From positions 163,891,814-163,955,813 of the forward strand of contig JARDYH010000005.1 of the NCBI GenBank assembly GCA_029215795.1: DNA of 64,000 nt, in the 5' to 3' direction. How positions within the stretch are numbered: position 1 is the stretch's first letter; each line of letters starts with the position of its first letter. Position numbers and translations under genes: made by a program. Positions 21,184 through 31,380 of the stretch are shown one piece after another. Source of the stretch: Anniella stebbinsi. Lineage: Eukaryota > Chordata > Lepidosauria > Squamata > Anniellidae. A model generated the notes under the pieces. That model was not told the DNA's origin. It worked only from the letters and a program-made list of their open reading frames with translations, and made no database searches.

Positions 21184-23399
21184 TAGGGATGTGTATCGTA
21201 TCATCAAAATGCCCGATAATGATACGGTATGCACTTTATCGTGCATATAATTAATGATAACGATACGATACAACTTCCTACAATAATTATCGGAGATGAT
21301 AAAAAAAATCCTACGATATATTATCGTATTTTATCGTTTTATCAGAAGGCTCTTTCTCGTTTGCCACCACACGGACGGAGCTAGAAGGTGGGGTGTGCTT
21401 GATGAGACTGCGAGATTCAGTGACCAATCGTGCAGCAAGGATTCCAGCAGGCTCCAATCACAATGTTGGAGGAGGGCTAAGGATATCCCCACATAAAACC
21501 CCTACTCTTGGTGTTCCAGCTCTTTTGGAAGTTAGGCGTTGAGGGGAGACGGGTGGATTTTGTTGGAGGTCTGTCCTGGCTCCTGGGTCTTAGTTACTTG
21601 GTGGCGAATTGTTGGAGATTCGTTGTAGTCTTGCATCTTTGTGTCTCAGGTTTGTTTGGCTGTGCGTTGCTTGTGTGTTTGAGACTTTTTTAAAATATTT
21701 TTTTTCTGGTTGGTTTGATTGAAGGGTTAGGTTAGCATGAGTGGGGGTACTGTGACTGAGGGAGTGTGTGTTTTGTCCTCTTCCCTGTTTAACTTTCTTT
21801 AAAAAAAAACAAAAAAGAAATATATATTAAAAAAAAATTCTCTCTCCCTCTCTCTCTCTCTGTTTGCTTGATTGACTGTGAGTGTGCTGGTGTGTGTCGT
21901 GTAGCCTGCTACACAGGATCTGTGTGGTCAAAGTAGCACACAAACTCACAAATTGTGGGCAAAGCATACATTGTAATTATTAGTCGCAATCACTTTGTAG
22001 CAGTATGGAATGCGTCTCTAAGGCGCGCCTTGGGCGAGGTGGGTCTGGGTCTAGGAGAGATGCTGTTGCTGCCGGGGGCAGTTCTGGAGTGGCTGTCTCT
22101 CCCTCTCACACATTTTATTTCTTTTTGAGACACTGCTCCATTCAATGTTTCCAGTCTGGAGGGACTGCTTTAGTGAGGGACTGCAAAGCAAAAGCATCCC
22201 TCTCACACATTTTATTTCTTTTTGAAAGACACTGCTCCAGCCAATGATTCCAGTCTGGAGGGACTGCTATAGTGAGCCTTGAGTTGAGAGATTCCTATAT
22301 TATTATTTTTCGTCACTATGTCCCTGGGTCGTAGAGTCCGTTACTGAGGGACTGCAGAAGCATCCCCCTCACACATTTTTTTTAAGACTCTGGTCTAGGC
22401 AATGTGCCTACCTCTGGCCAGAATGTGACTCTACCTCTACCGCAGACATGACTTTTATTTGCCTCTGCTCCAGCCAATGTGCGCAGCTCAGGCATGAAGA
22501 AATTGCAACCTGCCTGCACGGGGATGGCGGGCAGACTGGGTCATTTTCAAGCACGATGAGGTCAAGGTGGTGCGTGAGGGTTGTTTTGATGGGATCCTCC
22601 AGGTTTCCTTGCTACCTGGGGCATCTCCTGGCCCAATGAGGCCCTGCCTGCTAAGGCTGGCTCTAAAAAAAATGTAACGCCCATGCTATTCCCCTACCCC
22701 CCAATCCTTTTATTATTTCATTTGTACTTAGACATGGGTGGCCTAATCAATGAGATAAGGCAGCAGCAGTTCACCATCCTCTGATTAACACATTTTACTT
22801 TTATGACTGCGTATGGAAGGCACTGCCTAGGTTTATCTACAGGTTTTGAAAGTTCATTGTATTCAATACCTATAAGTCTCAGCAGCAGCAGCATGGAGTG
22901 CATTATTGGAAAAAGTGCATGTTGTTGAGAGCTTACTTCTGAGTAACGCTTGCAGCTGCGTGTCTGAAATTGGGCACAGATGAGTCCCCTCAAGGCCATC
23001 TGTGAGATGCCCATGACAAGAGCACTGGACATGGACGACGTTTCTTGAAAAAGGACCACATTTCAGCCACCTGAAACAGTGTATTTGAAAGCTTACTTCC
23101 GAGTAACGCTTGCACCGATTGTTCTGTAATTTAGCACACATGACTAGCAACACTCAATCTGCACTGTGACGAAGTTTCAAACCTCTAACTTGGAAAATTA
23201 ATAAGTTTTAGGCCTTTCTCTGACTCAAAAATCAACTCTATAGGGCAAAATGGAGAAACGATATAATATCAGATTTCCGATAATTATCAGAAATGCGATA
23301 CAATACGATATGGTTCTCCCACAATATGATTGAAGACAATAATTTTTCTGGTCTGAAATTCCGATAACGATACGATATTTTCGGGCGTGCACATCCCTA
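21184..23399. mobile_element. hAT-type non-autonomous element (2,216 bp) with 8-bp target duplication
   Basis: The ends TAGGGATGTG and CACATCCCTA are perfect 10-bp inverted repeats, flanked by CTTGTGGG on both sides (21,176-21,183 and 23,400-23,407). An 8-bp duplication is the hallmark of hAT insertion. The host site is a CR1 tail. No transposase frame is evident. Internal direct repeats of ~110 bp occur at 22,095-22,400 (CCCTCTCACACATTTTATTT). It lies in the KRAB-A to KRAB-B intron and is absent from unit 2 except for its last 29 bp. Confidence 0.88.
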
Positions 23400-23407
23400 C
23401 TTGTGGG

Positions 23408-23780
23408 TCCCTGGTCGACAGCTGGTTGGCCACTGTGTGAACAGAACGTTGGTCTAGGAGGACCCTTGGTCTGATCCAGCAGGGCTCTTCTTCTGTCGTA
23501 ACTTTGGGAAAATATAAAAATCTTCACCTGGCACTGAAAAGACCACAATGTAGGCACCAGGCAAACCCATATGGAGAGTGAATTTCGCAACAGGGGTATA
23601 ACTATGGAAAAATATCTCTCCGTAATAGACACCTGCTTTGTCTCCTTTGGAAACCAGGAACGGGTCTCTGAAGATGATCAGAGGTTCTGGGCAGGTATAT
23701 ATAGGAGGCAACTGTCCTTCAGGTAATGTAGCCCCCAAACTCTTTAGGCCTTTTTCAAGGCTGGGGAAACTGGTGGCCTT
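23408..23780. mobile_element. CR1 tail end plus L2-type fragment
   Basis: The CR1 tail resumes after the hAT insertion (GGTCTGATCCAGCAGGGC). Beyond ~23,500 the minus strand encodes GLPGAYIVVFSVPGEDF, an L2-type C-terminal segment. Shared with 53,454-53,815. Confidence 0.55.
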
Positions 23781-23784
23781 CCAG

Positions 23785-23789
23785 ATGTT

Positions 23790-23823
<34 letters not shown>

Positions 23824-24780
23824 TATTTCTAACCCGCCTCTCCCTCTGGATCGAGGCAGGGAACAACAATAAATACAAATACAAAGACCATAAAATAGAT
23901 AAAACATTAAAAACAAATCAAATCAATACATTATTAAAACATCTTAAAATTCAACTAGGTAGGCTTGCCGGAAGAGATCAGTCTTCACGGCTCTCTTAAA
24001 TTCAAGAAGACTACTAAATTGTCGAATCTCTCCTGGCAAGCCATTCCACAGTCTGGGAGCAACAGAAGAGAAAGTCCTCCGGGTCACACTCATCAGCCTA
24101 GTTCTGGCTGATTGAAATAAATTATTCCCAGAGGACCTGAGTGTGTGGGGTGGATTATACGGGAGAAGGCGATCCCACAGGTAACCTCGTCCCAAACCAT
24201 GTAGGGCTTTAAAGGTAATAACCAATACTTTATACTTCGCCCGGAAACTAATTGGCAGCCAGTGGAGTGATTTTAAGACTGGTGTAATGTGCTGTATCGG
24301 CGTATCGGTGACCAACCTGGCTGCCATATTCTGAACTAGTCGAAGTTTCTGGACTAGGCACAAAGGTAGCCCTATGTACAGCGTATTGCAGAAGTTGAGC
24401 CTCAAAGTTACCAGCATGTGCACTACCGTCTTTAGGTCTTCCAACTCTAGGAAGGGGCGCAGCTGGCATATCAGCCGAAGCTCATAGTAGGCGCTCCTGG
24501 CCATCGCATCTATCTGGGGTGTCATTTAGAGTGACGGATCCAGAAGTACTCCCAAGCTGCGATCACAGTCTTTCAGGGGGAGTGTAACCCCATCCAGAAC
24601 TGGTTGACACACCTCCAAACCCAGGTTGTGGCCTTTGACAGCAAGCACCTCCGTCTTGTCTGGATTCAGCTTCAGTTTGTTTTTCCTCATCCAGATTACA
24701 ACTCCCAGGCGAGCATTTTGAATTGGGACTGCAAACAGACTGGAAGTCAGTGCAAGTCACAAAACGCTGGTATAACAAGA
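23785..24780 (-). mobile_element. L2-type LINE, 3' half, unit 1
   Basis: The minus strand encodes the reverse-transcriptase end: LNPDKTEVLAVKG, AARLVTDTP, LHWLPISFRAKYKVL, RTFSSVAPRLWNGLP. A frameshift or stop lies near 24,530. The 3' end is followed by (TTA)n, seen on the plus strand as (AAT)n at 23,789-23,823. The copy is at 53,830-54,830. Confidence 0.82.
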
Positions 24781-25039
24781 CTGTAATGGGCGAGTCGCTG
24801 TCAACAACCGTGCAGCCTTATCTTTCCTATCCTATCTACCCATTACATTTCTATACCACCCAATAGCCACAGCTCTCTGGGTGATTCACAACCATAATGC
24901 ACTGCAGTAGCCTGGTTCCCTCTAAGTGGTAACCCGGTTCCTATCCTCACCGGACCATGACAGCTTGTGTTATTGGGAGTTGTATTCCAACACATTTGGA
25001 GGGTGCCAGTTGAGGAAGGCTGATTTTGGATTTTAAAAA

Positions 25040-25384
25040 GGTTGCCATTTTAGGAACATAAGAGAGGCCCTAATGGATCAGATCAAGGGTCTATCTAGTC
25101 CAACATTGACCCTGTTCAGACAACACACCATGCCAAGGTGGTTAAGCATTTTGAGCTAAACATTATGGCTTAGCGTGTCATGTGAACCATGGTGGCTACA
25201 GAACCACAGTTTAAACTCACTAATCAGTTGCTGCAAAAGGGTTAGCAGTCTAACCATGGCTTAGTGTGTTGCCTGAACAGGCTCATCCTGTTCATACAGT
25301 AGCCAACCTATTAGCAGGATGTGAGGGCAACAGCACCCTTCCGCTCATGTTCCCCAGCAACAGGTGCACAAAGCCATACTGCAT
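25040..25384 (-). mobile_element. CR1-type tail carrying a nested TIR element
   Basis: A complement of the CR1 3' tail (GGATCAGATCAAGGGTCTAT ... GTTCCCCAGCAACAGGTGC) is interrupted at ~25,108-25,284 by a GTTCAGACAAC-family element (CCCTGTTCAGACAACAC ... GTTGCCTGAACAGGCTC). Same arrangement at 55,090-55,430. Confidence 0.65.
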
Positions 25385-26835
25385 AAGCATAATGATCTTG
25401 ACTTGTCCCGAAAAGCCTGTCAGTCGGGTTTCTGGCCTGGTTTTGGCACGGAAACAGCCTTGGTCGCCCTATGTCGGGAGAGGGACAGGGGAAGTGTGAC
25501 TCTGTTGATTCTCCTTGATCTCTCAGCGGCTTTCGATACCATCAACTATGGTATCCTTCTGGCACGACTGGCTGAGTTGGGAGTGGGAAGCACTGCATTG
25601 CATTGTTTCCGCTGCTACTTGACAGGTCGACTCCAGAAGGTGGTGCTTGGGGAACATTGCTTAGCCCCGTGGATTCTCCAGTATGGGGTTCCGCAGGTGT
25701 CAGTCTTGTCCCCCCCCCCATGCTGTTCAACATCTACATGAAACTGTTGCGTGCGGTCATCCGGAGTTTTGGAGTGTTTTTTCATCCGTACACTGATGAC
25801 AGGCAACTCTACTTCTCCTTTTTATCTTCATCAGGAGAGGCTGTGGATCTGTTGAACCGGTGTTTAGCTGCGACAATGGACTGGATGAGAGCAAATAAAC
25901 TGAATCTCAATTCAGACAAGACTGAGATGCTGTTAGTGGGTGGTTCTTCTGACCACATGGAGGGTTTTCAACCTGTTCTGGATGGGGTTGCGCTCCCCCG
26001 GAAGGAGCAGGTTCATAGCTTGGGGTTTCTCCTAGAACCATCTCTGTCACTTGAGGCTCAGGTGGCCTCAATGGCACGGAGTGCCTTCTACCAACTTCGG
26101 TTGGTAGCCCAGCTATGCTCCTATCTGGACAGGGATAACATGGCTTCAGTTGTCTATGCTCTGGTAACCTCCAAGTTAGGTTTCTGCAATGTGCTTTATG
26201 TGGGGCTGTCTTTGACGACAGTTCGGAAGCTGCAGCTTGTGCAAAATGCAGCAGCCAGATTGGTAACAGGGACTAGAAGGTTTGAACATATAAGACCGAT
26301 TCTGGCCCGCTTGCATTGGCTGCCTGTACATTTCCGACCCCAATTCAAGGTGCCGGTTTTAACCTATAAAGCCTTATACAGCTTGGGACCACAATTCCTG
26401 ATGGAACGCCTTTCCAGACATGAACCTACCCGTACACTACGCTTAACATCAAAGGTCCTCCTCCAAGGGCCTACTCCGAGGGAAGCTCAGAGGACGGCAA
26501 CAAGGGAGAGGGCCTTCTCTGTGGTGGCCCCCCAATTATGGAACGATCTTCCCAATTAGGTCCGCCTGGCGCCAACATTGTTATCTTTTTGGCGCCATGT
26601 CAAAACTTTTATTTTCTCCCAGGTGTTTTAACAACTTAAGTTGAGGTTTTAACTGACTTTGTGGCCAGGCTTAAAAGTTTAAAATGTTTTAAATATCAGC
26701 TGTTTTATGTTTTTAAATTTTGTATATTGACTTTTTAATGTTCAATCTTTTAATTTTTGTAAACCACACAGAGAGCTTTGGCTGTGGGGCGGTATATAAA
26801 TATTAATAATATAAATAATAATAACAATAACTCCT
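25385..26835 (+). mobile_element. L2-type LINE reverse transcriptase and 3' end, unit 1
   Basis: The plus-strand frames encode LLILLDLSAAFDTI (motif A), a motif-B region, YTDDRQLYF (motif C, YADDTQLY type, mutated), NAAARLVTG, LHWLPVHFR and AFSVVAPQLWNDLP. A C-run at ~25,710-25,720 causes a frameshift between motifs A/B and C. It ends in the GGGGCGGTATATAAATATTA tail. It lies in the intron 3' of KRAB-A. The unit-2 copy has a ~62-bp deletion at 56,069. Confidence 0.88.
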
Positions 26836-26997
26836 TGACAGGGCAGTTTTGAGATCCTTGTCTTGTTTGACGCTCTCATAATATATCTGTGGACCTTTGG
26901 ATAAAGAAAGAAAGTGAAGGGAAAACCACTCGTCCTCCTGAAAAAAGGAAAGAGCAATGATGGCACTCACAAAGTTTCCCAGTGTCTCGTTTCTTAC

Positions 26998-27073
26998 CCA
27001 GTGAGGCCACGTTCTCATGGTTTCCTTCACCCTCTGTCAAATACACAGCCACATCGTTCATGGTCAGTCGACT
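26998..27073 (-). CDS. KRAB-A exon with internal 17-codon deletion, unit 1
   Basis: The acceptor is TTTATTTAG and the donor GTAAGAA. The exon reads SRLTMNDVAVYLTEGEG then NHENVASLG, ending in phase 1. It aligns at both ends with a KRAB-A box (DVAVYFTEGE start, ENVASLG end), but the central part with the EW..LLDP..R.LYR.VM core is missing. The exon is 76 nt against the usual 127 nt, so exactly 51 nt are gone and the frame is kept. The conserved DV is present; the Trp after EGE and the LYRxVM helix, both known to matter for TRIM28 binding, are absent. An in-frame ATG with A at -3 could also start translation here. The upstream intron is occupied by a Penelope-like element almost to the splice site. 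Unit 1 has Leu where unit 2 has the consensus Phe (YFTEGE). Confidence 0.85.
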
Positions 27074-27109
27074 CTAAATAAACAAAATACAAGGGAGAGA
27101 ACTGACTTA

Positions 27110-28475
27110 ATCCCCATTTCTCATGTGATGACTGAGTTTCCTTCAGTACCATATTCTCAAAAGCCAAAATGTTGGGATTCAAGGTACTGGGATTGAAAGT
27201 AGATTTAGGTCTAAAACTAAATTGCTCCCTACAAATATCAGGGCGTTTAATTTTAAACCAGTCAGCTATTCTTATTTTTCTCAAAAGATGTTGTATTTCA
27301 ATCATGGTTTTGAAAGTGACAGGTTTAGGCGTAGGGACAAACAATAGGCCTTTTTGGAGAACCTGTAGTTGAATAGGGGTTAGGATTCTACCAGACAGAT
27401 TTACTATCGATTGGTTCTCAATGTTCTTCTCTGTGGATATCTTGCCACCAAATTCGGTTTTCTTTTTTGTTTGTTGCTGTTTACCGTAGTCCCTTGAGCG
27501 GAGTCCAAAAAAGACCGTGTTATAGGTCTCATTGCAGTAGTAAAAGTATTTTCATTTATATGATCACTAGGACCCTCTTCCGGACTGGTCATATTATCCC
27601 CAGATTCACTACAGAAGGAGACCGATTTTTAGGGGGTATAGAATGTATTGGATTTTTTCCAGTTGTATACTCTATTTTCCTGATAATCCCGAAGGTCCGT
27701 TTGGAAGTTTTTGAATTTAATATCCTTAAGTTCTTGTGCTCCCTTTTCAATATCCTTATTGAGATGGTTTATCTTTTCTTGTAGAGATACCTCTGCCATA
27801 GTAGCTTTAAGGTTCTCTAATATCCTTTCGATCTCTAGTTGATTTTTAAGCATCTCATTTTCAGAAGTTTCTATCAGCAGAACCATCAGGTCTAAGGAGC
27901 ATTTGTTCAAGATGGCAAACCACCTTTTTAAAAAATTCATCATTATTTGGAAACATTCCTGGTTCCTTTAAGATCCTAAGACCCCTAGGTATCCTTTGAT
28001 TCCTACAGTAATCACTCAGAGCACCTGCATGCATCTGTAGTTTCATATGTTTTTCTCTAAGCGTTCTATACCTGTTCCAGTCCTCATGATTTGATACATG
28101 GGTACCACACTGGTCATCAAAAAAAGGAGGAGGCGTAAGTAAATTTACAATATGCTCATTTGAATAACTAAACATGTCAATATTACTCATGGTTACTATC
28201 CACAAGAATTGTGGAAACACCACTCTGGTGTACAAAAGATAAAACGAAGTGCTATCCTTAACCAAACACCACAAACAAGAAATTGCCAAAAAGTTAAGGT
28301 ATACAAATTATTTAAAAAAATATATTTTATACAAATATGTCCATAAAAGGTTAGAGCAATTGCTATATACATTTAAATCTCTCTACAATGTTGTCAAAGC
28401 AAATTGCTCCACTAATTAATACAGGAAGTAGGCCAAACACGTTTCGACGTAACGAGTCTTCCTCAGTGGCCTGTA
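27110..28475 (-). mobile_element. Penelope-like element, 5' part with hammerhead motif, unit 1
   Basis: Minus-strand frames carry Penelope-like N-terminal blocks: QRIPRGLRILKEPG, IVNLSGRILTPIQLQVLQKG and LLFVPTPKPVTF, with a Lys/Glu-rich coiled-coil-like part between. The reverse-transcriptase and GIY-YIG parts are missing; homology ends near 27,110-27,140, just upstream of the KRAB-A acceptor. At the 5' end a hammerhead-like sequence occupies 28,431-28,471. The copy is at 57,100-58,462. Confidence 0.78.
28431..28471 (-). ncRNA. Hammerhead-ribozyme-like motif in Penelope-like element, unit 1
   Basis: Read on the minus strand: GGCCA, CTGAGGA, a GAC/GTC stem II with loop, GAAA, C-GT-G, TT, then TGGCC. 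GGCCA and TGGCC pair perfectly as stem I, CTGAGGA and GAAA are the invariant core, and the short C-loop-G plus UU gives stem III and a UH cleavage site. All conserved positions are present. Confidence 0.7.
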
Positions 28476-29532
28476 ATATCCGGCACAAGCTGGTGCAGTG
28501 ATTCAGTTGTTTATAGATGTAAAAATCTGACCACGGGGGCTGCCTGACAATATTATGAAAACAATACGAGTTTCATCACTCCCCCAGACCAGCAAAGCCA
28601 ATAGCGAGTGCTTGAAAAGTAGTCCTAACCTCCGTTTTTCAAAGGCAATTCCGTGATTTCCCCAGAATCTCCGACACTGGTCGCGTTCGCACATGCTAAG
28701 CCGGATATCCTGTCTTAATATTCCAGTCATGTGAATAAGCAGTATGTTGGTGCAAACAGCTCTTCCTTCCATCCATTATGCGAGTAGGTAAAAAAACCCA
28801 AGAAGGGGATAGCTTTTTGAAACGAACAGAACTAAACTTTATAGCAATAAGTAACATAATTTTCAATATAAATCCAACACCATGTTTGGTGCTTCTTTTA
28901 TATTGAAACAAAACAAACTGAATATCAGATAATCTATCGTGCAATACCTGAAGTGGAAAGGGAAGATTTCTTCCAACTATTTAACTTAAAAAGAGAATTA
29001 GCATTTTCTTTTAAATGGTTCTGTAAAAAGCAACAAATGCATCAAACGGTCATACTTTGGCCTAATAAGCTGATATATGAATGAAATTTTTGGGATATCC
29101 ACATGCAGACCCCTTTACACAAGCCAACCAAAAAAAGCAGGAAGTCTTTCATTAACTATTGTATCCCTTTCATCTAAATGGGAAGCTCTGCTTAACAGCT
29201 TCATAACAAGACAGGAAATTAACCAACTAGGGATCTATAGGAAGCTTCATCATGGAAGACTTAGTGGTTTGCTTGCCAACTCACAAAATGCTGCTGAATG
29301 CACAGGGGAAAAGCCTGTGCATCTCTTGGTTTATGAAGCTAAGATTTGCTCCTCTGAATGCAGGCGATGTCTCCTCTAGCTTTAATTTCCCCCCCCCCCC
29401 CCGCTGGCTGGGGAATGCTGGGAGTTGTAGGACTTCTTTCTGTCTAAACACACATTGGATTCTGCCTTTTATCTTTTCTTGCTCTTTCCTTCCTCCTGCA
29501 AAATTCATATGGAAATCTGAAGCCCCTCTTAC
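28476..29532. other. Upstream intron, no gene seen
   Basis: Shared with 58,463-59,519 at ~98%. May include further Penelope-like 5' sequence. An inverted-repeat arm and a poly-C run lie at 29,389-29,430. No exon candidate other than 29,533-29,615. Confidence 0.4.
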
Positions 29533-29615
29533 CTTTGCTGGCTGTGCTGCAGTCCTTGTACAGCTGCTGGAAGGAGGGGACAATCTGGATAGAGGCGTGG
29601 ATGTCATGCTGCACT
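29533..29615 (-). CDS. Start-codon exon of unit-1 KRAB-ZNF (83 nt)
   Basis: An 83-nt exon flanked by a pyrimidine-rich acceptor ending CCCACAG and a donor GTAAGAG. An ATG in an AGCATGACA context (A at -3) starts at 29,607. From there the frame stays open for 25 codons and ends in phase 0, exactly what the KRAB-A exon needs. The encoded peptide is Ser/Thr/Pro-rich with no known domain, as is usual for the short leader ahead of a KRAB box. The copy at 59,520-59,602 appears identical across the exon while its flanks differ at several bases, which supports a real exon. Another frame is also open (it ends in phase 1) but would hit a stop in the KRAB-A exon. A second possible start is the ATG inside the KRAB-A exon. 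Confidence 0.6.
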
Positions 29616-29704
29616 CTGTGGGAGTAAGAAAGGCAGGTGGGAAATGCATTTTCCCAGTATCACCTTGCGACTTAAGAGCTGATCTTTTGGCGGGCAAAAC
29701 ACAA

Positions 29705-29945
29705 TGACTGGGTCCAGACACCATAACCCACATTCCAGTATGGATGGCGTGTGGGTTGTTGTTGAACCGTAGGTTATCATATTATCTGAAACCAACTTCC
29801 ATAAGAAACTATGGTTTGTTAACCACAAACAACCTATGAAGAGAACCCATGGTTTATTGTTGTGAACTGTGGGTTGTCCAAAATGGTTTGTTATTGTGGC
29901 TGGGTTCAAACAACACGATAACCCATGTTTCAACAAATGGAGGAC
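29705..29945. repeat. Hairpin-rich MITE-like segment
   Basis: ATAACCCACATTCC, GTGTGGGTTGTTGTTGAACC, ATGGTTTGTTAACC and GGTTCAAACAACACGATAAC form nested complementary arms. The copy at 59,695-59,935 differs by several bases and a 5-bp insertion. Confidence 0.45.
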
Positions 29946-30121
29946 ACCAGGTTGTGAAAGTCTCCTTAGATATATCAGGTGATGGACGCATGGACTTCCG
30001 TACACAGAGTTCATCATATAATACAACTGAAGTCATGCACCTATTCGTCCAAGGCAACTTTGACTGGAGGCTGCAGCCATTGGCATGAGCTAGCCCACAA
30101 TATGACCAAACTTTATATTTG

Positions 30122-30306
30122 TGATTGGGATGAAATTAGTGGTAGAGGAATTGCTTTGCATGCAGGAGATCCCAGGTTTAATTCCCAGCATCTCCAGGTA
30201 GGGCAAGAAAAAATCACTGGCCTGAAGACCTGCTGTTAGACAGTGTTGACAACGCTGGGCTAGATGGACCAAGGAGCAGAAGGCAACTCTCTGTGTTCTC
30301 ATGTTC
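30122..30306 (+). mobile_element. tRNA-Ala-like SINE, unit 1
   Basis: AGTGGTAGAG (A box region), GCTTTGCATGCAGG (anticodon arm, TGC) and CCCAGGTTTAATTCCCAGCA (B box, slightly mutated), followed by the body and GGGCTAGATGGACCAAGG tail. Copy at 60,114-60,298. Confidence 0.75.
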
Positions 30307-30999
30307 CTTCCTCCAATCTCAAGTTGGCTACAGATCCTGACTGGCCTCTTTGCCTTCCTCACAGCCTGTGGCGAAGTCTCTGCGCCTAACTGTGCAGCAA
30401 TCCATATCTCACCCTTTACATCATATTATGTTGTGATGCTGAAACTCCCCAGCTGGACCGAAGGGCTGCAGGAAGACTGGATTGTTTTGGTACCTGCCAA
30501 TCTTTTGATGAACGCACGTTGCCCCCTCCAAAGTGACACAGAAACACCACCTTATAAAGCCAGCCTTACTCCTTTCTAGCATTTACTATCCGCCTCATCC
30601 TTTCTCCTCTGTAAGAGATTCTTCTCTCGACTTTCAGTCCCTGCTAATCTCCCCCCCCCCCCAATTTTAAAAGGTCTCCTGGTTTCCTTTCCAGCTGATT
30701 CTCTTCCTTTCCTTCCTGCCTTCCAGAAGGACAAAGGAGGAGGGACCCGTAACGCCTCTCCCCCTTGTAGCTCCATCACGGAAGCATCTATGCTCAGGCA
30801 TACTCCGGCCGAGCCAAGGGGAGCCCCTCTCCATGAGCTGAGAACAAACTCCCCACCCCACCATTTGGTCCCTTCTCCCCACTGACCGGCAGTTGCAAAG
30901 TGGGAATCAGGCGCTTCTGCAGGCTGGTGCAATTCTTCCACCTCCAGCCCCACCAAAGTCAGCCGCCTTCGTCCCGAGTCTGCAGTGTGTCTACTTCCC

Positions 31000-31152
31000 A
31001 AGACCAAAACAACCAATCAGCCAGCGACCCTCCCATCTTAAGTCCATCACCCTTCCTGGTAAAGAGGACCCGGGAAGCCCGGGGCTGCTGGGAAATGTAG
31101 GCCTTCCCTTCCACTTTAAGGAGCCGCAGAGGATTCTGGGAATTGTAGTCTC
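31000..31152 (-). promoter_or_regulatory. Putative promoter of unit-1 KRAB-ZNF: ZNF143/THAP11-type motif and CCAAT box
   Basis: On the minus strand 31,149-31,131 reads ACTACAATTCCCAGAATCC, a near-perfect match to the ZNF143/THAP11 promoter motif (ACTACAANTCCCAGAATGC family). A second weaker TTCCCAGCAG match lies at ~31,103-31,084. A CCAAT box (plus-strand ACCAATCAG) is at 31,012-31,020. The surroundings are GC-richer than the flanks and lie 1.5 kb upstream of the start exon, the right distance and side for this gene. No TATA box was seen. The 5' UTR exon probably lies within 30.6-31.0 kb, but its donor was not identified. Confidence 0.55.
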
Positions 31153-31380
31153 CCACGGAATGCTTATCCTTCCTCCAGCAGCAAAGCGGGGCTTCATTTC
31201 GAGGCCAGACTTAGGAGGCTTTTTGTTGATTAAAGATATCAGTATTGAATATTTATCCCCTTTTTCTTCTTCTTCTTCTCCAGCATTTAACGTTATAAAC
31301 ATACAAGAAGTTGAAACAATATTAAAGGCTGAAAACAATGTAAAATGGCAAGATCAGGTAAAACAACTTAAAGGAGAATC

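Larger units (their letters stand above)
12965..29615 (-). other. KRAB C2H2 zinc-finger gene model, unit 1 (5 coding exons)
   Basis: Gene-level model on the minus strand: start exon 29,615-29,533, KRAB-A 27,073-26,998, KRAB-B 18,423-18,322, linker 16,900-16,796, finger exon 15,222-12,965. Every junction has an AG acceptor and a GT donor. Phases run 0, 1, 1, 1, so the spliced frame is open from the start-exon ATG to the stop, about 871 codons. Known for the family: KRAB-ZNFs are nuclear DNA-binding repressors, the KRAB box recruiting TRIM28 and the fingers choosing the target, often a transposon. Inferred: this copy has both KRAB boxes, but KRAB-A is internally shortened, so classical repression is doubtful. 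The introns are packed with LINE, Penelope-like and hAT insertions. The putative promoter lies at 31.0-31.15 kb. A non-coding 5' exon and the polyA site were not located. Confidence 0.8.

Noticed and set aside
22448..22639. Possible coding segment inside the hAT element
   Set aside because: Short, with no transposase motif, within a tandemly repeated region.
30576..31016. 146-codon minus-strand frame in the promoter region
   Set aside because: No domain, low-complexity Gly/Arg/Glu-rich, and it lies where the 5' UTR and promoter are expected. Its identity between units reflects the recent duplication, not constraint.
12965..31152. A SCAN domain exon ahead of KRAB
   Set aside because: Searched by eye on the minus strand from 27 to 31 kb and found no SCAN motif. 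The frame MVMNFIQANSQ near 17,160 does not match SCAN.
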